Of a stretch of 5,456 nt of DNA, positions 1 through 5,413 are shown piece by piece (the first letter of the stretch is position 1; every line of letters begins with the position of its first letter). The translations under genes and the position numbers were made by a program. Source of the stretch: Dysgonamonadaceae bacterium (GTDB lineage: Bacteria; Bacteroidota; Bacteroidia; Bacteroidales; Azobacteroidaceae); assembly GCA_031284225.1 (NCBI GenBank), contig JAITAH010000389.1:1-5456 (forward strand), written 5' to 3'. The notes below the pieces were generated by a model, which saw nothing but the letters and a program-made list of their open reading frames with translations, did not search any database and was not told where the DNA came from.

Positions 1-216
1 CTTGTTGTCTGATTTGTAATCTACTATAATTAAATAATTATCTATTAAAAATAATCGGGCTATCGGGCCAATCATAACATCTTCGATTGGTATTTCTTTA
101 ACCTGATCGTGGACATTGATAACCTTGTTTCGTTTATTTTGATATTTTTCAGTATCAGCGCGTGTGCAAGCACAACAGATTACGATACATAAAGAGTAAA
201 ATACTAATTTGTTCAT
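1..216 (-). CDS. Partial lipoprotein, probable TolB-like 6-bladed beta-propeller family (N-terminal 72 residues)
   Basis: This open frame starts at ATG 214-216 on the minus strand and runs without a stop off the left edge, so only the N-terminus is visible. It begins MNKLVFYSLCIVICCACTR: a short positive end, a hydrophobic core and a cysteine at residue 17, which reads as a lipoprotein signal peptide with an imperfect lipobox (Cys-Cys-Ala before Cys17). The mature part contains NVHDQVKEIPIEDV, then IARLFLIDNYLIIVDYK. That pattern resembles the first blade of the TolB-like / 6-bladed beta-propeller lipoproteins that are abundant in Bacteroidales, whose function is mostly unknown. The family assignment rests on recalled motif resemblance over about 50 residues and is tentative. 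The gene lies downstream of the S41 protease in the same direction, 92 bases away, with its own promoter-like -7 site, so it is probably transcribed separately. It would be exported and anchored by lipid to a membrane. Confidence 0.6.
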   Translation of the reverse strand, partial: MNKLVFYSLCIVICCACTRADTEKYQNKRNKVINVHDQVKEIPIEDVMIGPIARLFLIDNYLIIVDYKSDNK

Positions 217-277
217 ATAATTTAAATCTTATTGTTTGCCATTTTGTATTCAATCTATTAACGAATACTTAACGGGG

Positions 278-285
278 CAAAGGTA
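278..285 (-). promoter_or_regulatory. Bacteroidetes -7 promoter element for the lipoprotein gene
   Basis: On the minus strand this reads TACCTTTG, an exact match to the Bacteroidetes -7 consensus TAnnTTTG. It lies 62 bases before the ATG at 216, giving a predicted leader of roughly 55 bases. The -33 half is poor: the nearest TTG on the minus strand is at 310-312, 24 bases away, longer than the usual 19-21. The site falls in the gap after the S41 protease stop, which supports separate transcription of the lipoprotein gene. Confidence 0.5.
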
Positions 286-308
286 AGAAAAATAATATTA
301 TTTATCCA

Positions 309-1952
309 TCAATGTTTGTACTTCATAGCCGCTACCGCCTCCGGATCGGCTTCGCCGTTTCGGATGGCCTGTATGGCGCGTTCAATCACCGGATCATTGT
401 TCAAATAAATCTGGAAAAAAGCGTTATCGCCAAAGAAATTCCGGATAATACAGGCATAAGTAGCCGCCAGGATGGGGTTGGCCGAACGGCGAATTTGGAT
501 GGTTCGTTTTTTTATTCCCCGCGTTTCTGCAAAATCGACAATGTCTTTCAAAGATACCTGCGTTTTTAAATGTTCCAACATCGAAGGAAAATCGTTGAAC
601 CGACTTAAAGCCGTTCGGTTCCTGTCGGAATATTCGAAAGCAAACCGGTTAAAGATATTCTTGTTTTCCAGTTGCATGTAATAATTGGATAGATGCGCCG
701 TATCGACAGGAACGAAAACATCCGGCAGGATGCCGCTGTTGCCGTAAACCGTGCGTTCGTGTAAAGTTTTAAATACTTGGGTCGTATCTATCTTGATGCT
801 GTCCATGAAAAAACTTTCGCCGTTGTTAAACTGGTTGATCCACTCCTGGTTGTAAGCGTCGGATTTACCCAGTTCATACCTTCGCTGGATGTTCCGTCCC
901 GATGGCGTGAAATAGCGGGCAATGGTCAGGCGCACCGCCGAACCGTCGGAAAACTCAATCTGATTCTGCACCAGTCCTTTTCCATACGAACGGCGGCCGA
1001 TAATCAGTCCCCGGTCATTGTCCTGAATAGCGCCTGCCACAATTTCGCTGGCCGAGGCCGACAACTGGTCCATCAGGATAACGACCGGATTATCGGGGAG
1101 ATTGCCGCTCCCGTCCGAAACGGATTCATTGCGCGGAAAGGATTTTCCTTCGGCATACACGATCATACGGCCGGCCGGCAGAAATTCGTTAATAATTTGA
1201 ATGGCAGCCTCATAAGCCCCGCCGCTGTTCGCTCGCAAGTCGATGATAAACGATCGGCAACCTTGCGAAACCAATTGAGTCATCGCCTGCACAAATTCGT
1301 CGTAAGTCGTATGGCTGAATTTATCCTGAATCTTGATGAAACCGATTTCTTTTTCCACTTTGTAAGCGGCGCAAACCGTAGGAATCAGAATCTCTTCCCG
1401 GCGAATGGTATATTCGATTAACCGATCGGACGAATGGCGCCGAACGCCCAGATGAACAGACGAACCGACCTGTCCGCGCATGACTTTGATGATATCTTCT
1501 TCCGTAACATCGGGGCCGGTAAAATCGGCATGGTTGATGGTAACAATCCGGTCGCCCGGCATTAATCCCGCCTGGGCGGAGGGACCGCCATAAGTGAGAT
1601 TCATTACCACAATCGTATCGTTATAAAAGAAATAGTCCACGCCGACGCCGCCGAAATGGCCGTCCATATCTTCGTTCAGGCTGGGCACGTCGCGGTCGGG
1701 AATATAGGTGGAATGAGGATCCAGTTCGTTGATAATGTTCCGAATCGCATTTTCGGAAATTTCTTTCATATTAACCGGATCGACATAATCCTCGTTAATA
1801 ACGTCCAGAATAACATTGATTTTGTTGTTGGGAGTTAAAAACAATTTTCGTCCGAACGACCTTCCGGATACAAAATTACCAATGATAATGCCTGCTATTA
1901 AAGAGATTGTGATGGATATAATGAGCCATCCGGTCATCTTTTTGGGTTTCAT
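309..1952 (-). CDS. S41 family C-terminal processing peptidase with PDZ domain (CtpA/Prc type), membrane anchored
   Basis: The product is a 547-residue serine protease that would act outside the cytoplasmic membrane, cutting proteins near their C-termini. Residues 7-27 form one hydrophobic segment after a Lys-rich start, a signal anchor. A PDZ domain spans about 97-180 (GGVGV, then GGPSAQAGLMPGDRI), which in this family binds substrate tails. The S41 catalytic domain spans about 200-355, with DLRANSGG at 238-245, SASASE at 298-303 and YGKGLVQ at 323-329. Ser300 and Lys325 are 25 residues apart, as in E. coli Prc, and form the expected Ser-Lys dyad. Residues 356-547 form a C-terminal extension that I do not recognise. 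The start was set at ATG 1950-1952 because it gives a proper signal anchor and overlaps the deaminase stop as ATGA. The open frame runs upstream to 2087, but that extra part is deaminase sequence in another frame. The specific substrate is unknown. Confidence 0.93.
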   Translation of the reverse strand: MKPKKMTGWLIISITISLIAGIIIGNFVSGRSFGRKLFLTPNNKINVILDVINEDYVDPVNMKEISENAIRNIINELDPHSTYIPDRDVPSLNEDMDGHFGGVGVDYFFYNDTIVVMNLTYGGPSAQAGLMPGDRIVTINHADFTGPDVTEEDIIKVMRGQVGSSVHLGVRRHSSDRLIEYTIRREEILIPTVCAAYKVEKEIGFIKIQDKFSHTTYDEFVQAMTQLVSQGCRSFIIDLRANSGGAYEAAIQIINEFLPAGRMIVYAEGKSFPRNESVSDGSGNLPDNPVVILMDQLSASASEIVAGAIQDNDRGLIIGRRSYGKGLVQNQIEFSDGSAVRLTIARYFTPSGRNIQRRYELGKSDAYNQEWINQFNNGESFFMDSIKIDTTQVFKTLHERTVYGNSGILPDVFVPVDTAHLSNYYMQLENKNIFNRFAFEYSDRNRTALSRFNDFPSMLEHLKTQVSLKDIVDFAETRGIKKRTIQIRRSANPILAATYACIIRNFFGDNAFFQIYLNNDPVIERAIQAIRNGEADPEAVAAMKYKH

Positions 1953-2383
1953 TCCTCTTTGCCTATATATACTACTTCGATATTTGCTTGTTTCAACAGG
2001 TCGATACCTTCCGTCAAGCGGTATTGTTCGGAATACACTACGCGCTTGATGCCGGACTGAATAATCAGTTTGGCACATTCGATGCATGGCGAAGCGGTAA
2101 CGTACAGGGTGGCTCCTTTGCTGTTGTTGTTGGAGCAGGCTATTTTAGTGATAGCGTTGGCTTCCGCATGAAGTACGTAGGGTTTCGTTACGCCGTTTTC
2201 GTCTTCACATTGATTCTCAAAGCCGGAAGGAGTGCCGTTGTAGCCGTCGGAAATAATCATCTTTTCTTTGACGATGAGGGCGCCTACTTTTCTTCGTCGG
2301 CAGTAGGAATTTTCCGCCCATATAGCCGCCATCCGCAAGTAACGTTTATCCAATTCCCGTTGTTTAATGACTAATGCATCCAT
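1949..2383 (-). CDS. dCMP deaminase family protein (zinc-dependent cytidine/deoxycytidylate deaminase fold)
   Basis: The protein has 144 residues, typical for the bacterial dCMP deaminase group. The expected reaction is dCMP to dUMP, feeding thymidylate synthesis in the cytoplasm. The zinc and catalytic motifs are complete: HAEAN at 72-76 (His72 as zinc ligand, Glu74 as proton shuttle) and PCIEC at 99-103 (Cys100 and Cys103 as zinc ligands). The YNGTPSG segment at 48-54 matches the substrate-binding loop of the family. Substrate specificity for dCMP rather than another deaminated base is inferred from overall resemblance, and ComEB-like naming is equally possible. The start ATG at 2381-2383 has no clear Shine-Dalgarno sequence. 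A promoter-like site lies about 20 bases upstream. It is the first gene of an operon: its TGA overlaps the ATG of the S41 protease by 4 bases, so the two are likely translationally coupled. No functional link between the two products is apparent. Confidence 0.9.
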   Translation of the reverse strand: MDALVIKQRELDKRYLRMAAIWAENSYCRRRKVGALIVKEKMIISDGYNGTPSGFENQCEDENGVTKPYVLHAEANAITKIACSNNNSKGATLYVTASPCIECAKLIIQSGIKRVVYSEQYRLTEGIDLLKQANIEVVYIGKEE

Positions 2384-2402
2384 GCTGATTGACTTCAGAA
2401 CG

Positions 2403-2436
2403 CAAAGATAGCATTAAATATCCGATTACGCACAAA
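2403..2436 (-). promoter_or_regulatory. Bacteroidetes-type promoter for the deaminase-S41 operon
   Basis: On the minus strand the -7 element TATCTTTG (2403-2410) matches TAnnTTTG exactly. TTTG at 2433-2436 could be the -33 element, with a 22-base spacer, slightly over the usual 19-21. Transcription would start near 2397, leaving a very short leader of about 14 bases before the ATG at 2383. Confidence 0.55.
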
Positions 2437-2504
2437 CGAATAAAAATATCTTGCGAATAAATGCATTTTGTAACGATGGATGACTGTTTTATAATTGATT
2501 TTAC

Positions 2505-2512
2505 TATCTTTA
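2505..2512 (+). promoter_or_regulatory. Possible -7 promoter element for ogt
   Basis: The plus strand reads TATCTTTA, one base off the TAnnTTTG consensus, 49 bases before the ogt ATG. No good TTTG is present at the right distance upstream. It is the best candidate in the 178-base gap between the divergent deaminase and ogt genes, but it is weak. The leader that follows is A-rich and lacks a Shine-Dalgarno sequence, as is common in this phylum. Confidence 0.35.
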
Positions 2513-2561
2513 CGCCGAATATAAAACAACGAGCAAAAAAATATAAAAAAGTAGAATAAGT

Positions 2562-3089
2562 ATGGAATACATTCATAACGTAAAATCGCCGGTGGGAATG
2601 CTTACCGTATCGAGCGACGGTAAAAATATTACCGGACTGTGGATTGAAAATCAAAAATATTTCGCCAAAACATTGAGTAAAAACGTCGTGGAACAAAATC
2701 TGCCGATATTTGAAAATATTCAAAAATGGCTTGATATTTATTTTTCGGGCAAAGAGCCTGACTTTATGCCGCCGCTTATGCCTGATGGAAGCGCTTTTCA
2801 AACATCGGTATGGAATATCCTCCGTAAAATACCTTACGGTCAGACAGCTACTTATGGAGAGATTGCAAAACGGTTCGAGCTTGAAAATAAGAATTCTCAT
2901 ACGTCCGCACGGGCAATTGGCGCCGCCGTAGGTCATAATCCCATTAGTATTTTAATTCCCTGCCACCGCGTAATCGGGAAAAACGGCGACCTGACAGGAT
3001 ACGCCGCCGGCGTCGGCGCGAAATTCAAACTCCTGCAACTGGAAGGCGTTAAGATAAGCGACGTTAACAGAAGGAAATATTTAATTTAG
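2562..3089 (+). CDS. ogt: Methylated-DNA--[protein]-cysteine S-methyltransferase (O6-alkylguanine repair)
   Basis: The 175-residue suicide repair protein would transfer the alkyl group from O6-methylguanine, or O4-methylthymine, in DNA to its own cysteine. The active-site motif IPCHRVIG lies at 132-139 with acceptor Cys134. Also visible are PYGQTATYGEIA at 91-102, with the conserved Tyr98 of the DNA-binding helix-turn-helix, the arginine finger in ARAIG (Arg117), and the Asn126 hinge in GHNP. The N-terminal 70 residues are the variable ribonuclease-H-like lid. There is no Ada-type regulatory or zinc domain, so this is the stand-alone Ogt form, of normal length. The ATG at 2562 fits the start of the family and follows an A-rich leader. 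It is the only protein gene on the plus strand, divergent from the deaminase and convergent with aroC, and so appears monocistronic. No clear terminator is visible in the 64 bases between ogt and aroC. Confidence 0.95.
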   Translation: MEYIHNVKSPVGMLTVSSDGKNITGLWIENQKYFAKTLSKNVVEQNLPIFENIQKWLDIYFSGKEPDFMPPLMPDGSAFQTSVWNILRKIPYGQTATYGEIAKRFELENKNSHTSARAIGAAVGHNPISILIPCHRVIGKNGDLTGYAAGVGAKFKLLQLEGVKISDVNRRKYLI

Positions 3090-3153
3090 GAGTTCCTTTT
3101 TAATCAAAAATGCGAAAACTGTTTATTCGATTTAAAACTGTAACTTTCTTCTT

Positions 3154-4215
3154 TTATCTCCGAAGTAATTCGTCCAAAATCGTCATTGCCGCCATGGCTT
3201 CTACTACGGGTACCGCTCGCGGCAAAACGCAAGGATCGTGCCTGCCGGTTGCTTTTACGACGGTTTCGTTCCCTTCTTTATCGACCGTCGATTGCGGTTG
3301 CAACAAAGTAGCTGCGGGCTTGAACGCCACCCGGAAATAAATGTCTTCGCCGTTGGAAATGCCTCCCTGAATCCCGCCGGAATGATTGGTGCGAATGCCG
3401 ATCGCTCCGGATGTAGTACGGTAGAAGCGGTCATTGACTTCCGAACCCCGTTGATGTACGCCTTCGAATCCCATTCCATAATCGAACCCTTTGGCGGCGT
3501 TGATACTCATCATGGCGTTAGCCAATGAGGCGCTTAATTTTCCGAATACGGGATTGCCTAATCCTGCCGGAACCTGCTTGCACACGCAAGTGATAACTCC
3601 GCCGATGGTATCGCCTGCGGCCTGTACTTCCCGAATCAGACCGGCCATTTGAGCGGCGACTTCCAAATCGGGACAACGCGCCGGCGTTTGTTCGATATTG
3701 TTAAAATCCAATTCGGTATAAGGTTTTTCCACACGGATCGTTCCTGCTTGCGAAGTATAAGCGGTAACCGTTATTCCTTGTTCGCGGAGAACGATTTTTG
3801 CCACAGCGCCAGCAACTACCCGTGCGATCGTTTCCCGCGCCGACGAGCGTCCCCCGCCGCGATGGTCGCGATGACCGTATTTTATATGGTAGGTATAATC
3901 GGCGTGCGAAGGCCGGAATACTTCTTTCAGATTGTCGTAGTCCGAAGAATGGAAATCGTTGTTCCGCACCAGAAAAGCAATCGGCGTACCGGTTGTTTTT
4001 CCGTCATAAATACCGGAAAGAAATTCCACCCGGTCGGGTTCTTTCCGCGAGGTCGTTATGTCGGATTGTCCGGGTTTGCGCCTGTCCAATTCTTTTTGAA
4101 TAAAATCTAAATCCAAAGGAATATTGGAAGGACAGCCGTCGATAACGCCGCCGACAGCCGTCCCATGCGATTCGCCGAATGAGGTTAAACGGAATATGTT
4201 TCCCCAGGTATTCAT
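3154..4215 (-). CDS. aroC: Chorismate synthase
   Basis: The enzyme converts 5-enolpyruvylshikimate-3-phosphate to chorismate, the last shared step of aromatic amino acid, folate and quinone synthesis, using reduced FMN. The 353 residues are the usual length and look intact. All three family signatures are present: GESHG at 14-18 with catalytic His17, [15 protein letters not shown] at 115-129, and [17 protein letters not shown] at 325-341. His104 and His110 lie in the conserved PSHADYTYH segment, and [13 protein letters not shown] at 277-289 belongs to the FMN and substrate site. The start was set at ATG 4213-4215, because the protein then begins [18 protein letters not shown] as in other members. 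That ATG also overlaps the slyD stop as ATGA; an upstream ATG at 4230 would add five residues (MSKRK) and seems less likely. It is the second gene of the slyD-aroC operon. No separate flavin reductase gene is in view. Confidence 0.97.
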   Translation of the reverse strand: MNTWGNIFRLTSFGESHGTAVGGVIDGCPSNIPLDLDFIQKELDRRKPGQSDITTSRKEPDRVEFLSGIYDGKTTGTPIAFLVRNNDFHSSDYDNLKEVFRPSHADYTYHIKYGHRDHRGGGRSSARETIARVVAGAVAKIVLREQGITVTAYTSQAGTIRVEKPYTELDFNNIEQTPARCPDLEVAAQMAGLIREVQAAGDTIGGVITCVCKQVPAGLGNPVFGKLSASLANAMMSINAAKGFDYGMGFEGVHQRGSEVNDRFYRTTSGAIGIRTNHSGGIQGGISNGEDIYFRVAFKPAATLLQPQSTVDKEGNETVVKATGRHDPCVLPRAVPVVEAMAAMTILDELLRR

Positions 4216-4775
4216 CTTTCGTTTTGACAACCGCGATGACAGCCTTGTTCGTCGTGCGGTTCTTCGCAGCTTTCACAATCGCATCCGTCCGATTGGGTTA
4301 GAGCGGCAATTTCTTCGTGCGTAGGTTCATGAACGTCAATGACTTCTCCTTCGAAATGCAAACTTTCCCCGGCTAAAGGATGATTGAAATCCAGTACCAC
4401 CACTTCGGATTTGACTTCCAATACCGACCCCATCAAGCGGTGTCCGCTGGCGTCCATCATCGGCAGCGTTTGTCCTTCGGTTACTCGTTCGGCGTCGAAT
4501 TGTCCGTCGATTTCGAAAATAGTTTTCGGCAATTCAACAACATGCTGTTCAAAATATTCGCCATAAGCTTCTTCCGGGCTTAAGGTGAAAGAAAATCGAT
4601 CGCCCACCTTTAAACCGGCAACGTTTTTCTCGAAAGCATCAAGCATCATTCCCATACCAAACATAAAAGTCAGAGGATGTTCGCGGGTCGCTTTTTCCAT
4701 CAGTTCTTTTTGTCCGTCTTCGTCCACTGTCAAGTCGTATGTCAGCGATACCATTTTTTCGTCTGAAATTTTCAT
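4212..4775 (-). CDS. slyD: SlyD-like FKBP-type peptidyl-prolyl cis-trans isomerase with metal-binding tail
   Basis: The 187-residue cytoplasmic prolyl isomerase and chaperone has a split FKBP domain (about 8-70 and 127-150), with the core strand-turn motif [18 protein letters not shown] at 37-54 and PEEAYGEY at 67-74. The chaperone insert-in-flap domain (about 75-122, starting near [12 protein letters not shown]) interrupts it, and [11 protein letters not shown] at 129-139 returns to the FKBP fold. The last 23 residues are rich in metal ligands: Cys165, Cys167, Cys170, His174, Cys179, His180 and Cys183, resembling the nickel-binding tail of E. coli SlyD but shorter. A role in metallocentre assembly is known for SlyD and only inferred here. 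The start was set at ATG 4773-4775, about 20 bases after the predicted transcription start; a TTG at 4781 could add two residues. The gene heads an operon and its TGA overlaps the aroC ATG by 4 bases. Confidence 0.93.
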   Translation of the reverse strand: MKISDEKMVSLTYDLTVDEDGQKELMEKATREHPLTFMFGMGMMLDAFEKNVAGLKVGDRFSFTLSPEEAYGEYFEQHVVELPKTIFEIDGQFDAERVTEGQTLPMMDASGHRLMGSVLEVKSEVVVLDFNHPLAGESLHFEGEVIDVHEPTHEEIAALTQSDGCDCESCEEPHDEQGCHRGCQNER

Positions 4776-4801
4776 TTTCAAATTGTTTCAAAATTAAGGC
4801 G

Positions 4802-4809
4802 CAAAGTTA
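4802..4809 (-). promoter_or_regulatory. Bacteroidetes -7 promoter element for slyD-aroC
   Basis: The minus strand reads TAACTTTG, an exact TAnnTTTG match, 26 bases before the slyD ATG at 4775. The nearest TTTG that could be a -33 element is at 4836-4839, 26 bases away, which is too far for the usual spacing. The -7 half is therefore good and the -33 half poor. It would give a leader of about 20 bases. Confidence 0.5.
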
Positions 4810-4855
4810 CATAAAAGTTCTCACATATACGCAGACAAATAAAATAGATGATGAC

Positions 4856-4951
4856 GGACAAAAGACCAAAGAAGAAAGAAATAGATAAGCAAAGACAGAA
4901 AGACGTCTTTTAAGCTTTGATGTCCGCATCTATCTTCTTTAGCCTTTTGCC
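4856..4951. repeat. Long imperfect inverted repeat (about 95-base hairpin)
   Basis: The outer arms 4859-4875 and 4933-4949 pair over 17 positions, with only two non-Watson-Crick positions. GG 4856-4857 with CC 4950-4951 extends the stem past a one-base bulge at 4858. Moving inward, TAGAT 4882-4886 pairs with ATCTA 4928-4932, CAAAG 4890-4894 pairs with CTTTG 4915-4919, and the centre 4899-4910 is a perfect 12-base palindrome, AAAGACGTCTTT. As plus-strand RNA the two outer odd positions are A-C; as minus-strand RNA they become G-U wobbles. There are no terminal direct repeats that would mark a mobile element. Confidence 0.6.
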
Positions 4952-5072
4952 TTTTATCTCTAAATTTATAGAGGAAAGATACAAAAATAAAGATGGAGAT
5001 TGAAAGTTTTACTGGCTGGGAGTAAAAAATGTTTCCGGTGAGAGATTTTTCAGCGAAAAAAGTTTGAAAAGT

Positions 5073-5103
5073 TTTGCTAATCTAAAAAGAATTACTACCT
5101 TTG
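5073..5103 (+). promoter_or_regulatory. Strong Bacteroidetes-type promoter for the tRNA operon
   Basis: TTTG at 5073-5076 and TACCTTTG at 5096-5103 match the -33 and -7 consensus sequences exactly, with a 19-base spacer in the normal range. The A/T-rich stretch just upstream (about 5050-5071) is typical of promoters of highly expressed stable RNA genes. Transcription would begin around 5109, about 12 bases before the first tRNA. Confidence 0.8.
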
Positions 5104-5120
5104 CATCCGCTTCAATTTAC

Positions 5121-5197
5121 GCCTCTTTAGCTCAGTTGGCCAGAGCACGTGATTTGTAATCTCGGGGTCGTTGGTTCGAATCCGACAAGAGGCTCCA
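5121..5197 (+). tRNA. tRNA-Thr (anticodon TGT)
   Basis: The cloverleaf is complete. The acceptor stem GCCTCTT/AAGAGGC (5121-5127 with 5187-5193) pairs perfectly. The D arm is GCTC/GAGC with G18 G19 present, and the T arm is GTTGG/CCGAC with a TTCGAAT loop. Anticodon TGT is at 5155-5157, which reads ACA and other Thr codons ending in a purine. The discriminator is T5194 and CCA is encoded at 5195-5197, unlike the next two tRNAs. The anticodon stem CGTGA/TCTCG has a T-T mismatch at its middle pair (5150 and 5162, positions 29 and 41). Confidence 0.93.
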
Positions 5198-5235
5198 GCA
5201 AGCAGAAAGGGTTGAAATTGAAGTTGAAAACAGAA

Positions 5236-5318
5236 GGGCAGATACCAGAGTGGCCAAATGGGGCTGACTGTAACTCAGCTGACGTACGTCTTCGGTGGTT
5301 CGAATCCATCTCTGCCCA
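5236..5318 (+). tRNA. tRNA-Tyr (anticodon GTA)
   Basis: This is a class II tRNA with a long variable arm. The acceptor stem GGGCAGA/TCTGCCC (5236-5242 with 5311-5317) and anticodon stem GCTGA/TCAGC pair perfectly. Anticodon GTA is at 5270-5272. The variable arm contains the self-complementary GACGTACGTC (5281-5290), as expected for bacterial tRNA-Tyr. The T arm GGTGG/CCATC carries a normal TTCGAAT loop. The discriminator is A5318, and the following bases CAA show that CCA is not encoded. It lies 38 bases after tRNA-Thr. Confidence 0.95.
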
Positions 5319-5331
5319 CAAAATACAAACC

Positions 5332-5404
5332 GCGGACGTAGCTCAGTCGATAGAGCATTAGCCTTCCAAGCTGAGGGTCGCGGGTTTGAGTCCCGTCTTC
5401 CGCT
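5332..5404 (+). tRNA. tRNA-Gly (anticodon TCC) with variant elbow
   Basis: Anticodon TCC lies at 5365-5367 in loop CTTCCAA, with stem TTAGC/GCTGA. The D stem is GCTC/GAGC and the T stem GCGGG/CCCGT. Two near-invariant bases differ: position 19 in the D loop (5350) is A instead of G, and position 56 in the T loop (5387, loop TTTGAGT) is T instead of C. The acceptor stem GCGGACG/CTTCCGC has a C-T mismatch at pair 6-67 (5337 with 5398). The discriminator is T5404 and CCA is not encoded. Its place in the conserved tRNA order argues for a working gene. Confidence 0.88.
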
Positions 5405-5413
5405 CTTTTTGTT

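Larger units (their letters stand above)
4776..5120. other. Non-coding spacer between the divergent slyD operon and tRNA operon
   Basis: These 345 bases hold no convincing gene on either strand. From left to right they contain the slyD leader and -7 element, a long imperfect inverted repeat (4856-4951), a small hairpin CTCTA/TAGAG (4958-4962 with 4969-4973), a minus-strand TATTTTTG at 4982-4989 that could be a second -7 element, and an A/T-rich approach with short AAAGTTTG-like repeats leading into the tRNA promoter. About 4856-4903 is strongly purine-rich on the plus strand, and 4904-4960 is pyrimidine-rich. Confidence 0.8.

Noticed and set aside
290..303. Perfect A/T palindrome AAATAATATTATTT followed by a U-run on the minus strand, a possible terminator after the S41 gene
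   Set aside because: It has no loop and only A-U pairs, so a stable hairpin is unlikely. Chance is plausible in A/T-rich spacer DNA.
777..1421. A 214-residue plus-strand open frame inside the S41 protease
   Set aside because: It is antisense to a full, motif-bearing protease domain, has no recognisable family motif and no promoter, and is best explained as a shadow frame.
2364..2936. A 190-residue minus-strand open frame across the ogt start and the deaminase-ogt spacer
   Set aside because: It runs antisense to the intact ogt gene and through its promoter region, and its translation resembles no protein family.
3090..3153. Possible bidirectional terminator between convergent ogt and aroC
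   Set aside because: Only 4-base arms (such as CGAA/TTCG) and an 8-base direct repeat, AAAACTGT, are present. Nothing forms a convincing stem followed by a T-run.
3649..4110. A 153-residue plus-strand open frame inside aroC
   Set aside because: It is antisense to chorismate synthase signature regions and has no family motifs.
4856..4951. The long inverted repeat as a miniature transposable element
   Set aside because: No target-site duplication was seen at its ends and no second copy is in the window. Genome copies were not searched.
5127..5361. Open frames on both strands overlapping the tRNAs (5127-5321 minus and 5149-5361 plus)
   Set aside because: They are translations of tRNA-Thr, tRNA-Tyr and tRNA-Gly. 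Peptides such as DSNHRRRTSAELQSAPFGHS are well-known false proteins produced by tRNA genes.
5405..5410. T-run after tRNA-Gly as a terminator
   Set aside because: The next tRNA begins nine bases after tRNA-Gly ends, and no separate hairpin precedes the T-run, so read-through is expected.
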